Assembly (NCBI GenBank): GCA_024529925.1
Contig: JAFEUB010001205.1
Location: 744,001 to 808,000 of the forward strand
Length of the DNA stretch: 64,000 nucleotides
Origin: Ophthalmolycus amberensis
Taxonomy: Eukaryota > Chordata > Actinopteri > Perciformes > Zoarcidae
Direction of reading: 5' to 3'
The first letter of the stretch is position 1; each line of letters begins with the position of its first letter. This document shows positions 12,834-22,763 of the stretch, in pieces. A model generated the notes under the pieces. The model did no database searches. It had not been told where the DNA came from and saw only the letters and a list, made by a program, of their open reading frames with translations. The translations under genes were made by a program, and so were the position numbers.

Positions 12834-13485
12834 TGTGGAAGTTTGAGTCTGTTCCACAGCGAGGAGGCCAGAGCACGTGTCCGGCTGCTTTGTACAGTCG
12901 ACACGCTGCAACAATAAATCTACCAAAACTGGTTTACAATTAAAAGGAATTTAATCCCACTGATGCAAGTACAATTACAGTTACACAATGGAGTAAATTA
13001 CTCCTATGAAATATTACAATATTAACCCACTTTGGAAAAAACTACCTCTGGTCCCAGGACACAGCCGTCCCAGGCAACCACACGCTAAAAGAGGCAGAAA
13101 AACACTTTCTAGATCCCGCCCTCATAGCCGTTCGAAACTCCTCCCCTTCCGTTTATCCCAATTCCTATTGGCTAACTTCTCTATGCACTTCAGTAAACGC
13201 CTGTCTTCATGACTCTCTTTCCCTGAGTTTCTAACACATTCAAAGACTGTCAGTTATTGGCTTAATCCCTTCTATGATAATCCTTCAGTATAAAAGTTAA
13301 ACTTCTGCAACTTGGCAGAAGCTTCATGTCTTTTCGCTACTAATCCTAAAACACTTCATGTTTATCTTAATTATGCATTCCCAATACACTTATGATTATG
13401 ACTAATTATGAATTCTTAATTATGAATTATTAAACACTTTTATTATATCTACTAAACACACAGTTCTATGGTCAAATTTCTTACA
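12834..13485. mobile_element. Solo LTR of a retrotransposon
   Basis: This 652-bp insert starts TG (TGTGGAAG) and ends CA (CTTACA), and is flanked by a 4-bp duplication TTAA (12830-12833 and 13486-13489). Removing it joins the LINE motifs FDTVN and NHSVL. It has no coding capacity but contains TATA-like and AATAAA-like sequences, as LTRs do (AGTATAAAAG near 13288, AATAAA near 12912). A 4-bp duplication and TG...CA ends fit a Gypsy- or ERV-like LTR left by recombination. A piggyBac element would also use TTAA, but the terminal repeats match only weakly. Orientation is not decided. Confidence 0.75.
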
Positions 13486-14258
13486 TTAACAGTATCAAAA
13501 GTCTTTTTTAAGTCTAAGAAAACTGCTCCCACAGCATGACCTTTATCCAAAAGTCCTTTTATTTTCTCAATTAGATGGCAGTTTGCAGTCTCAGTTGAAT
13601 GTTTGGGTCTGAATCCAAATTGTTGTTGATACAGTAACTGATTTGTCTCTAGATGTATTATGAGTTGCTCTGCTACAATTTTTTCCAGTATCTTGGAGAC
13701 AACTGGGAGGATGGCGATGGGTCTGTAATTGCATGTCAAGTCTTGCTCACCAGATTTAAAGATTGGACTGATAACGGCTGTTTTCCAGGTCTCTGGGAAG
13801 GTTCTTGTTTTAATTGACAGGTTCACAAGGTGTGTTATTGGCTCAAGTAGTTGGGTTCTGTAGTTCTTTATCATTGCAAAATCAAGATTATTGATGTCCT
13901 TGGCCTTTGAGTTACTGAAGTGACTCATAATTTTGCTTACTTTTCAAGGTTAACTTCTTTGATGTAAAATTGATTTTGAGTGTTCTGGTCCACCGTGTTA
14001 GGTGTCAGTTCTACTGGTTTAAAATTGTTTGCGAGTTCCTGTACTGAGTCTACAAAAAAAGCATTGAATTCATTTACAATTGTTGCATTATCAGAGATAG
14101 GTTCGTTATTTATTCTCAGTTCCTTTATTCTCTGATATTTATGGGTGTTTGAGTTGGTTAAACAATTAATGTGCTTCCACAATTTGGAACTACTACCCTT
14201 AGCCTCTTGTATAAGTTTTGTGGCATTACTCCTATCTTCAGTTACCTTCCATCTGGTA

Positions 14259-15735
14259 CATATGTACGGTAACAGTTGTGGGTCATGGAACGAGACGACT
14301 CAAGTGATTGTTTTCCAACATTTATTTATTGAAGACAAAATATCACCAATGAATTGCCTTCAGACCGTTTTCTGCCCCTCTGCTCCCTCAGCAACGTGTG
14401 ATTTAATTCATTTTCTTCAAATACACACTGACCAATCAGAGCTCGGTACGTGGACCGTTAATGAATATTACATAATCACAGTTTAAACTGACAAATGCAA
14501 AAAAAGACAGCTGGCAATAAATCTCAGACTGTGTGAATTAGTAACTGAACAGATTTATGACATCACTGCTTCATTTAGAGCACGATAGATCTGACTATAA
14601 GTACATGTGTGTATTATGGTAAATTAATGTGTTGCAGATGTGTTTTCATGGCGTGTATGACAATATTTCAGCCTTATTCTTTCAGCTGTAGCCTTAGTGG
14701 TGCGAAACAGACTTGGGAGTAAATAGAAAAGAAATGTGTAAATATTCTCTCATCACACATTCACTGATGTGTGTCGGCTTCTTGAGTCGTGTCTTACAGT
14801 CTCCGGCTACTTTAATGTTTGGTGTGGGTGATTTTAAGTTATGGAAGTAAACTTCCTTACTGCTTAGAATTATATTTATATATATTTTTATTTATTTACC
14901 CAAAAGTCAGTTTCACATCGCTGGGGTCTCAGCTGAAAGAATAAGAATACATCAAAGTAAAACATTAACGTGAATACACGTGTTATTATAGTCAGATCTA
15001 TCGCGTTATAGATGAAGCAGTGATATTATAAATCGGTTCATTTACAGAATTACAGTGAGTGATTTCTTGCCAGCTGTCCTTCCTGCATTTGTCAGTTTAA
15101 ACTGCGTTACTTTCAGCATGAATTATGTTCATGTTCTTGATGTTGGTCTCAGAGTTCACCAGACTGATGCATTTAACTTTAAAATGTACAACATTTTCTT
15201 CCAGGTGAGCGTGTCCCCAGCTCCCTCTAGAAAACCAACACTAACTAGAAAATAAAAACTCAATTAGTCTACTGGATCAAGCTAAAGACAGTACCAAATC
15301 TGAGCGTGGACTCAATGAGCGATGCTCTCAAATTGAAAGAACACGCTCTTGGATAAAGATAGGATGAAAGCTCCATCGTTCCTCCCCTGTGTGATGTTTC
15401 ATGTGGTGTGTCAAATGTATTTTATACATTTAGTATAAAACCGTTATCACAAACAGAACCACTATGTCTCTTATATGATTAACAGTGCCATTGATGAATA
15501 AATAATTCCTTCATCTGATGAGTGTACTTCCAATAATAAATGAATCCAGGTATACAGCTGTTTTCACAATAACCTGTAACCAAGACTGTGATGGCGTCTG
15601 TGCAAATTTACAATATGTGATTTCATATTTGATAAAGAGTCTCTCCAGCGTCATACAAACAGTTCACATTCTTTTCAAAAGACCTTCTGAGCATGTGGGC
15701 CCCTGAGTCAGAGTATCCCAGTTCTTCCACAGACA
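14259..15735. other. No gene recognised; 3' flank of the c19orf12 exon
   Basis: The part nearest 15735 lies downstream of the c19orf12 stop on the minus strand and may include its 3' UTR. A minus-strand polyadenylation-like cluster lies near 14880-14900. No other feature is recognised. Confidence 0.45.
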
Positions 15736-16001
15736 CTAATCCACGTAGTGCACCTGCGCCTGGAGCTCCTTGGAGATGTACCCGAGAAGGGTCGCCGTCA
15801 GCTGCTGCTTCAGGGTGGCGTTGCCCATCACTAGAGCAGTTAGCTGAGCCAAATCTGTCCACTGAATGTCTCCCAGCACGGCCAGAAGACTACCATAAAG
15901 CTTCTGCTGCTGCTGAGGACTGAGCTCCATTATGATCTGAGGCAGCGGTTTGAACTGTTCACTGGTCAGCCAGCAGCCCAGAAGGCCTCCGACAGCACCG
16001 C
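15736..16001 (-). CDS. c19orf12: c19orf12 homologue, terminal coding exon (partial gene)
   Basis: C19orf12 is a small membrane protein of mitochondria, the ER and their contact sites. Its human gene is mutated in a form of neurodegeneration with brain iron accumulation. This exon encodes the C-terminal 88 or so residues: the glycine-rich GGAVGGLLG hairpin, then a [16 protein letters not shown] block, the [16 protein letters not shown] block and the end [11 protein letters not shown] before TAG at 15736-15738. The length and order match the last exon of the family. A good acceptor (CCCCTGTAG) lies at 16002-16010, and the exon starts in phase with a split Gly codon. Earlier exons should lie at higher coordinates on the minus strand, but a uqcrfs1 exon begins only 60 bp away, and I could not find them. 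The reading frame itself is intact. It may belong to a rearranged or partial gene. Confidence 0.85.
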
Positions 16002-16061
16002 CTACAGGGGAAAAGGGTTTCAAACATGTGGAATTATGATTGCACACACAAACACACACAG

Positions 16062-16289
16062 TATGACAAGGATAGAGTGATTAACCCCCGCTGGATCATC
16101 GTCCTCGGTGTGTGCACCCATCTGGGTTGTGTGCCCATCGCCAACGCCGGAGACTTCGGAGGCTACTACTGTCCGTGCCATGGCTCCCACTACGATGCTT
16201 CAGGAAGGATAAGAAAGGGACCTGCTCCTCTAAACCTGGAGGTTCCCTTCTATGAGTTCACTGAGGAGGACGTAGTCATAGTGGGATAA
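16062..16289 (+). CDS. uqcrfs1: uqcrfs1 (Rieske iron-sulfur protein) terminal exon, copy A
   Basis: UQCRFS1 is the Rieske subunit of mitochondrial complex III. It passes electrons from ubiquinol to cytochrome c1 through a 2Fe-2S cluster at the intermembrane-space side of the inner membrane. The exon encodes the C-terminal 75 residues, with both cluster-binding boxes intact: CTHLGC (Cys and His ligands plus the disulfide Cys) and CPCHGSH, then the PAPLNLEVP loop and the family end VIVG before TAA. An acceptor (CACACACAG) precedes it at 16061, and the frame is in phase. The membrane anchor and first cluster-domain strands must come from upstream exons, but the upstream DNA holds a c19orf12 exon on the other strand. 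This copy is the likely source of the inverted copy at 26104. Confidence 0.88.
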   Translation, partial: YDKDRVINPRWIIVLGVCTHLGCVPIANAGDFGGYYCPCHGSHYDASGRIRKGPAPLNLEVPFYEFTEEDVVIVG

Positions 16290-17074
16290 ATACTGGAGCT
16301 CTGTCTCAGTTCCTCCCTGTAATATGTATTTTTTAGATGGCTCCGTGTGAGAGTGACATAAAACGTGTGTATTTACTATTAAGACATATTTCCAACTCTC
16401 TGATTGAGCTATTGTCTTTTCCCTCGTAAAAAGCGAGTTGTTTTTCTTTGATTGATCTGCATCACTTAGCTTGATGTCTTTTGATTCACTGACATTTTAT
16501 TTATTGTTTTAATCTCTGTAGATTTTTCATTCCGCACTATTTTTAGCATTTAGTATTTTCCAAACAGCATTATGTAACACAATGTATGAGGGCCGGGTGT
16601 GATCAGGTCCAACCCCTTTGCTGCCGCACCAATCCTGATATATTGTGTTGGAGCTGTGTGATAAAGTCAAAGGTGGGGCCTGTTTCATGGTTACCTAAAG
16701 TTGAGCTGGTAAAAGTGCTCATACACATGAACAAGAGGCCTGGGGAGCACAACGATTAGGATAAGATGATGGTACGATCAAGAAAAGCCACCGGCAATCT
16801 GAAAAAGTATCGACAAGTTGTGAACACATTCAGGAATGTGTCGGCCTGTTGATCAACTGGAAGGAACTATAGATCGAGATCAGGATGTTGTTGGTTTGTG
16901 ACTCCAAAGAATGTGTAGATTGCTTTATCTCAGGACCTTTTTATGAGTTTGTGTCAGACAAGATGACAATTTTATACCAGTAATGGCAGCAGCAAAGAGT
17001 GCAAACTGCCAAGTAAGATAAAGAACTATTGAGTCACACTCCAGTCACTGATGGATTTAATCCTGCCGAACAAA
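16070..17074 (+). repeat. Inverted duplication arm A (uqcrfs1 exon plus 3' flank)
   Basis: This segment of about 1005 bp matches the reverse complement of 25348-26323 almost base for base. In the stretches compared by eye only a few substitutions and 1-2-base indels were seen, plus one block (about 16942-16973) missing from arm B. It begins inside the uqcrfs1 exon at GGATAGAGTG and ends at CGAACAAA. Both arms keep the full coding tail and the 3' flank. Confidence 0.93.
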
Positions 17075-17087
17075 TGGATGTGGCACA

Positions 17088-17122
17088 GCCCTACCTAGAA
17101 CATTTTCCACCAGCCGCCACTG
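17088..17122 (+). mobile_element. 3' end fragment of the hAT family seen at 11496
   Basis: The 35 bases GCCCTACCTAGAACATTTTC to CCACCAGCCGCCACTG are identical to the right end of the hAT copy ending at 12675. The remaining part of an element is not visible on the left, which is occupied by arm A. It abuts the duplication edge almost directly. Confidence 0.75.
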
Positions 17123-17345
17123 CGTATAACCATCTGTTATAGCCCAGAGTTCAGCATATTCATCTAGCAAACTATACCTACCTTGGAGTGTTACAATAGC
17201 GAGTATTATTTTATTCAATGTGTCCATCAGGCAAATTGGTGGATCCAAAAAAAAACATATATGATATAATTTCTTCGTAATCATCCAAAATAATGTTAAG
17301 TGTGTGGGTATTTTTCCAAGTAGGCCACTGACTGGTCGATACGTG

Positions 17346-17417
17346 CGATGCATTGAGTGGGCAACGCGCCGTGTATTGAGTGGGCAACGCGTCGTGTATT
17401 GAGTGGGCAACGCGTAC
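17346..17417. repeat. Three-copy 23-bp tandem repeat
   Basis: The unit GTGTATTGAGTGGGCAACGC (plus GTC) occurs three times in a row with small changes. It lies shortly before CCGCCCCTG at 17471, which resembles a hAT end reading CAGGGGCGGACTGG on the minus strand. It is probably part of a degraded hAT-type repeat filling 17123-17471. Confidence 0.7.
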
Positions 17418-17471
17418 GGGCCGGTCTGACAGTAAACTCCCGGGCCACTTTTTCCCCCCAGTCCGCCCCTG

Positions 17472-18460
17472 ATGGTCGTTATGACTCATCTGACTGAGTC
17501 TGAGCACTTTTGCAGAGAAGAACTGGGGCAAAAAAGAGTGTAAGGTGCATACTAATTATTGACTTGACTGGAGCGAATATACTTATGCAATCAATTATCT
17601 CACGTTTTCAATTTCTTCTTCATTTGGATGCATTTCAAGAGGCAGATTCTTTATTTTTTGACATTAAACCATACGGCTGGTGCTGTATTATCTTTCTGTC
17701 CAATTAAAGACCTCTCAAGAGGACTCTCTACACTCCAGAGAACAAAAATGCTGAGCTGTCTCGGGAATAAACGACACAAGCCATATCTATGGCGATGAAA
17801 GAGCACGTCCGACAGTATGCTCCTTCATATGTTTTTAATAGTTTACAGAGCACGCTAGAGTTCTATAGAAATTTCAGACTGGGGCTACACACACAAAATT
17901 CTTTGTCCGTTTTTTGTGCTCACATATTTTGTTTGTCCTTAACCAATGCAGTTCTCTTTAAATGCTTTTATTGATTTGGCGGAGGACACCCACATCTTGC
18001 ATGTGTATGTGTGTGTGTGTGCGTGTGTGTGGACAGTCATTAATCAAGCTGAGTTTGGCAACCGCTAAGTCACATTTTAATCAGAGCACTCGGCCGCTTC
18101 GAGATCCAACTGAGCCGGTGTCCCTCAGGATCCGTGTTTGGGGCCTAATTGATCACCAGCCACTCTGAGCATCGATTCGTTTGGATCGCCTGTAGACACA
18201 GAATCTCATCAGCTACTCGAATTAAAGCTTCACTCTTCATCAGTTCACATCATTATTACAGAATTTGATAAATAAGTTATGCCAATAATGTTTTTCAACA
18301 TGAGCCATGTCATACAGACAATCCCTCATATCTTGAGGAATGTATGTAAACTTGGAGATGAACTAATGTCACAGATTGCTGTGGCTTTGTAGGTAGAATA
18401 AATGCATCGAGCGCATTCAAAGCACTCAGCTCCCACCACAAACAAAAGTGAAATATTATT
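17472..18460. other. No gene recognised
   Basis: The sequence contains a short TG-rich stretch near 18005-18030. No coding or repeat boundary could be supported. Confidence 0.45.
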
Positions 18461-19106
18461 TTGTTTTTTAAGTCTTTGAACTCATTGCTTGTCATTTTCA
18501 GCTTAACAATGGTTGGGAGTACTCGACATTCTCTGGTAAAAGCTTTGGATGGGACATCTTGGCAGGAAATTTGGAATAATGACAATAAGGGTAGAAATTA
18601 CAACAAAATGCAGACATCAGTCAGAGTGAGAAGTGATGGAAGTAAAAGTAGAAAAGAAGATGTTACTTTCAGATTAAGGTTCGGACATACAGGACTCAAT
18701 GACACGTTATACACATCATGAAAAAGACAGAGTGGGATAAATGTGAGATATGCAACTGTAAAGAAACTGTTGAACATGTGCTGATAGAGTGGAGGAAGTT
18801 CAGGGTGGAAAGAGAAAGACTGAAGAACAGAGTGGTAGATACAGGAAGGGAGTGGAGCATCAAAGGACTGTTAGAGACAGGGGACAAACAAGTTCAGCTT
18901 AAAAGGGCTTTATTTAACATTTTGAATGGAACGGGTTAAAAGGCCAGAATATGACTGCAATATGAAGTTTATTTCTAATTGTTTCATTATATTTATAAAT
19001 AACATTATTATTGTGTTTAAATGATAACTGTCATAAAGTCATGATGTTACACACTCCGGTCCAGTAGGTGGCGCCTTACACATTGATTTGTAGTCCGCCA
19101 TTAAAG
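18461..19106 (+). mobile_element. 3' end of a LINE with RNase H (I-like), decayed
   Basis: Two overlapping frames give the C-terminus of a LINE polyprotein: a WQEIWNNDNKGR block, SRKEDVTFRLRFGHTGLNDT (18590-18715), then after a frameshift CEICNCKETVEHVLIEWRKF (CCHC-like) and a basic end, stopping at 18939. The 3' end has the fish repeat signature CCGGTCCAGTAGGTGGCG at about 19055-19072 and CCGCCATTAAA, followed by a GAA-rich tail. The same protein block and tail recur at 49320-50572. The exact clade is inferred. Confidence 0.75.
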
Positions 19107-19275
19107 TGAAAGAAGAAGAAGGAGGAGAAGAAGGAGGAGAAGAAGGAGGAGAGGAAGGAGGAGAGGAAGGAGGAGAGGAAGGAGGAGAGGAAGGAGGAGA
19201 GGAAGGAGGAGAGGAAGGAGGAGAGGAAGGAGGAGAGGAAGGAGGAGAGGAAGGAGGAGAGGAAGGAGGAGAGGA
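19107..19275. repeat. 12-bp GGAGGAGAGGAA minisatellite
   Basis: About 13-14 tandem units of a purine-only repeat begin as GAAGAAGGAGGA and become regular GGAGGAGAGGAA. It follows directly on the GAA tail of the LINE, so it probably grew from that tail. It lies 170 bases upstream of the zinc-finger first exon. The purine/pyrimidine strand bias could allow triplex DNA. Confidence 0.95.
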
Positions 19276-19444
19276 CTGATCTCCTGGTAGCCTATAAAGC
19301 TATTGAAGTTAGCGTAGCATGCTACCTGGAAATAGACGGACGGGGACGGTAGTGACCAACACAGCGCTAGTCAGAGTTTAATGAGAGTAAACGGTGTTTT
19401 TAACGGAGTTCGTCTGGAGGAAAACTTTCTGTGGTTTAGTGAAA

Positions 19445-19635
19445 ATGTCTAAAGTAGAAATGTTGAGATCTTCAGTCAACCAGCGACGAACTGCGGCTGG
19501 TGAAGAGATATTTGGTCTGTTTGAAAGAACAATAGCAGAGTACGAGGAGGAACTCTCGTTCAAAAGAGGAGAATAAGCGACAACGGGAACTGCTGGACGC
19601 TGTTCTCAACCCGGAAATCCGGATACAAAGAGCAC
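19445..19635 (+). pseudogene. FiNZ zinc-finger gene, first coding exon (frameshifted)
   Basis: The frame from ATG at 19445 begins MSKVEMLRSSVNQRRTAAGE and continues with IFGLFERTIAEYEEEL. This is the N-terminal FiNZ domain of the large fish-specific C2H2 zinc-finger family, whose members are thought to be nuclear DNA-binding regulators, often proposed to act on transposons. After EEEL the frame is lost. A 2-base deletion relative to the family pattern gives SFKRGE and a stop, while the expected continuation (SKEENKRQRELLDAVLNPEI) is readable in the next frame. The exon ends at 19635 before a GTGGGT donor. The last exon base is C where family members usually carry G. The second exon is at 24399. 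Confidence 0.8.
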
Positions 19636-20440
19636 GTGGGTTCACTTTATTTCTTCTCTCAAACACTGTTCATGCTCCGGCTGATAACTTTTGATGTAGT
19701 TTGGAGTGAGACTCTGTTGCAGTTCGTCGTTTCTTCTTCTCCTGATTTAATACCTGCAAACGTGTCGCTTTTCGGCGAAATAAGCCGTTTTGAATAAAAA
19801 TGTATCATCCACGTGAGTGTAGATCCGTAGAGTTTTTATTTTGTGGGGGGGGCGTGGGTCAACTGACCAGCCAGCGTTTCTCAGATTGGAGTGAGACAAG
19901 GAGAAAATGTGATGTCGTGATCTTCGCAATAAAACATATTTGATGCGACGTGTCGAGTCTTGGCCAATCAGCGTTAAGATGTCTACGCAGTCTTCATTTC
20001 CCTCCGTTAAAGTTTAAGTTCCGTTACCGTTCAGACTTGTCGGGTTAAGGTAACGTCCACTGCATGCGGAACTTTGTCAACGGCTAACGCTCATCATTAT
20101 CAAGATTTAGGAGGAGAAAGCGTAACGTGATGAAACATGAATCACCCTCCGTGGTCCGGTTCAGTCCACGCGGTCACTCATTAACGTTAAACCGGAACAC
20201 CGGCGGTTCTGGTTGCAGTTTTTTTTGTTTAACTCAAAGTAGAATGAGGCGATTTCGTGGTGATAATAACTTGAAACATGAGGCCCAGATACTGATGAGA
20301 TGATGAGGTCAAAGAGCTTCAGGAAGAGGATGTTGTGTGTGTAGCGCAGCTTGACGCAGGGCTGAGATGTGAGTGGAGCTGGGCCTGGATAAAGGTGGAG
20401 GTCTAAACACACGTGAAGAGAGAGCAGTACAGCTTCCCGC
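19636..20440. other. Start of the zinc-finger intron, nothing recognised
   Basis: No element boundaries or coding similarity were recognised in this part of the 4.8-kb intron. Confidence 0.4.
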
Positions 20441-20686
20441 TGTCAGTGTTTCAAATGCATTGATAAGGCAGGGTATGCTAACTGCAGCCTCTGCTCCAAT
20501 GAGATGAAGTACAGCAACAAGGGCTCACGTGCCCTCTCATCACACTGCCAGACACTGTTCACTGTAATGACCACAGCCAGTGTACTTCCGGTCCCAACTG
20601 TCCCACGTGCAGTTGCTCCCAAAGGCCCTGAAGTAATGAGAGAGAGAGCGTTAAGGAGCCTGAACCTTCATGATTTCAATAAGTGA
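20441..20686 (+). pseudogene. Possible zinc-binding transposase-like fragment
   Basis: A frame of about 80 codons reads CQCFKCIDKAGYANCSLC, then SNKGSRALSSHCQT. The spaced CxxC and a later His/Cys resemble the BED-like zinc region found at the start of some hAT-type transposases. It stops at 20686 and shows no catalytic part. The identity is tentative, and the sequence is too short to place. Confidence 0.3.
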
Positions 20687-20689
20687 ACC

Positions 20690-21229
20690 GGATTGAATGC
20701 ATATTAATTGTAAATATTAAGATAGGCCACAATTCGAACGGCTTTACAGTAACAGTGGAAGTTAATATTAAGACATACAGTAACAGGGTTAAATGAAAAC
20801 TAATCACTTTATTTTGAATAGGCGACGGTTCTCGCTACTGTAGAAATATGCTTGCGGTATTTACAGGCATTAAACGTGTAAGTATTGTGAGGAATTTAAG
20901 TTTGAAAGTGCTCCTAGCGATGGATATTATGTGTTACAATATGTTTACTTGTAGAAGGTTTAAACTAAAGGGAGGGCTACTGAATTTGTTGTGCACTGTG
21001 AGAGAAACCAGAGACTTTATGACACCGCCATGAAGTCAGAGAGAGGGGGATGTTGCTGAAGAGTTTCTGAGCACAGCCTTCAAGAAGGGGGGTGAATTGG
21101 TCAAGGAAGTGGCTGACTGAAGTCCAACGGGTTCAGCCAATCACTGAGCTGATCGATGGGCTAAGGAATCTGTAATATGAGACATTTCAGAGACTTTGGA
21201 GGGACAAAGAAACTGAATCCAACTGAATA
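20690..21229. other. Zinc-finger intron, nothing recognised
   Basis: This AT-rich sequence has no recognisable coding region or repeat end. Confidence 0.4.
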
Positions 21230-21500
21230 TTACATTGAATGTGTTGTAATTCACTATCCTGTTCTACACATGACATCATTGCACTTCTGTCCATCCTGGG
21301 AGAGGGATCCCTCCTCTATTGCTCTCCCACAGGTTTCTTCCTCTTTCCTCCCCGTTAAAGGGGATTTTTGGGGAGTTTTTCCTGTTCTGATGTGAGGGTT
21401 CCGGGACAAGAGGATGTCAAATGTGTACATATTGTAAAGCCCTCTGAGGCAAATTTGTAATTTGTGATTTTGGGCTATACAAAAATGACTTGAATTGAAT
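21230..21500 (+). mobile_element. Truncated L2 LINE 3' end, plus strand
   Basis: This is the reverse complement of the 3' UTR at 3711-4010: ACATTGAATGTGTTGTAATT at the start, the GGTTTCTTCCTCTTTCCTCC box in the middle, and GATTTTGGGCTATACAAAAA with a short TTGAAT tail at the end. It is a 5'-truncated insertion in the zinc-finger intron, opposite in orientation to the two copies near the left end of the window. Confidence 0.92.
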
Positions 21501-21603
21501 CCCCGGAGATAATCAGACCTCATCTGGACCATGAGGCGGACACACCAGTCTGTCGTGTGGTGCGGATGGGGCCTCTATTTCATGAAGTATTACTACTGAT
21601 AGT

Positions 21604-21672
21604 GTAATTGTTGGAATGCTGTTAAGCATTCCAACAATTACAACTTTACAACTTTACAACTTTACAACTTTA
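21604..21672. repeat. Perfect 17-bp hairpin followed by AACTTTAC repeats
   Basis: Bases 21604-21620 (GTAATTGTTGGAATGCT) are exactly complementary to 21625-21641, with a 4-base loop GTTA. An 8-bp repeat (AACTTTAC) follows for about four copies. GCATTCCAAC recurs near 23461-23475 next to AGCAGGAAATGCATTTTCTA, so 21604-23502 may be one larger repeat with an internal microsatellite. Confidence 0.85.
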
Positions 21673-22763
21673 TTTTTGAATGGGATGTCTATGGAGAATA
21701 TTTTCAAATCCTCTTAAACTTCTTCAACTTTCAAATCCTTCAACTTCCTCATACTTTCAGCTAAAGACACCATTTCAACTTTCAAATGTTGAGAAAACCC
21801 TGAACTATAGCCGCATAATTCAGCTTTCCGATATCTTTTAACTTTTTGAACTGCAGCAATTTAACTTTTATGATTTTTCAGCCCTTTTCTGACTTTATAA
21901 TAGGTGTGTATTGCGGCAGCTTAGAGTGCGTGATGTCACCGCTAGAGTGAAGAGCAGCTTGAGATTCTTGTGAAAAAAACATTTGTGTTTTGCCACTGTG
22001 TCCACAATGTTCACTCTTCATGCATAATTTCTGGATGTAGAAGTAGCTAATATTGTCGTAGAAAAATGACTGTGGAATCCCACAGATTTCCACATTTGAC
22101 ACAGAAGCCGTTAATTGAGAGGAAAACCAACTTTCTGCTCCAAGGGGCCAATGTTAAATTTTGCTTCAAAAACATCTTCCACAGAACACGGTACCCCATT
22201 TCTAGATCGCCAGTTAAGCCACATTTTTTACACTACTGGACACAATTTTTACAAGATCTGTTTCTCAAGTCATCCTTCCTCTCAATTATTAATACCGGAG
22301 CAATAGGAGGTACGGTTATGGGAGTTTTGATGATTTGTTTGAGAGGTGTTTCCCTGTTTTATCTCCATGAAATGACTTCAGGCACACACAGGTGTTTGCG
22401 ATTGAGCCAATTAGTGATGTTGATAAACATGAAACACAGACTCACAGTGCACCTCGCTCTCTCGCGCTCGCTCTCTCTCTCTCATATATACACAGTCATT
22501 CAGGTCTTAGGGATCTTTAGAGGTCTTTCCCCCCTCCTCCACCCCCCCCCCCACACACACACACCCCATTTCAAAATAAAAGCCCCAGAGAGTGAATTCT
22601 AACTGAACTGCTTGTGATGAAGCCTGTCATTTAATAACCTCTGTTTGTGTGTCAAACATGATGATTATGTCTCCTCTCCCCCTCCCACCCTTTCAAAATA
22701 AAAGCCTCATGGATTAACTGTATTTAAACGTTTAGCTCAAAATTAGGCTTTTTTGTTGAAATA
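21673..22763. other. Zinc-finger intron, low-complexity and repeat-like DNA
   Basis: Repeated CTTTCAA/CTTCAAC phrases at 21700-21800 suggest a dispersed repeat. A CT-rich tract near 22455-22480 and C/A runs near 22540-22565 are present. The 178-codon frame at 22066-22602 has no recognisable domain. Confidence 0.4.

Larger units (their letters stand above)
10386..14255 (-). pseudogene. Reverse transcriptase of the second LINE, in fragments
   Basis: The coding pieces, in protein order, are 13937-14182 (linker before the RT), 13452-13928 (with NYRPIAILPVVSKILEK and FGFRPKHSTETA), 12683-12829 (NHSVLMSKL, SYLRGR, GIPQG), 11266-11487 (YADD active site and LTLNVKK), 10911-11223 (NVKYLGIILDSHLRFDKQ) and 10386-10730 (C-terminus with LWNCLPTELK). 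The catalytic YADD and GIPQG motifs survive, but stops, frameshifts and three insertions make the gene dead. Confidence 0.85.
10108..14258 (-). mobile_element. Second LINE (CR1/L2/Rex-like), 5' truncated and cut by three insertions
   Basis: Minus-strand reverse transcriptase blocks appear in the correct order from 14258 down to 10386, followed by a 3' UTR and a pentamer tail (ATAAC-type, about 10113-10143). The element is interrupted by an L2 3' end (10731-10900), a hAT transposon (11496-12675) and a solo LTR (12834-13485). When these are removed, the reverse transcriptase motifs rejoin: FDTVN with NHSVL across the LTR, and GIPQG with S across the hAT. The LINE is therefore the oldest layer. 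Its 5' end stops near 14258, as is usual for 5'-truncated LINE copies. The clade is not certain. Confidence 0.88.

Noticed and set aside
22066..22602. 178-codon plus-strand frame as a gene
   Set aside because: It covers low-complexity CT and C/A tracts and has no known motif.
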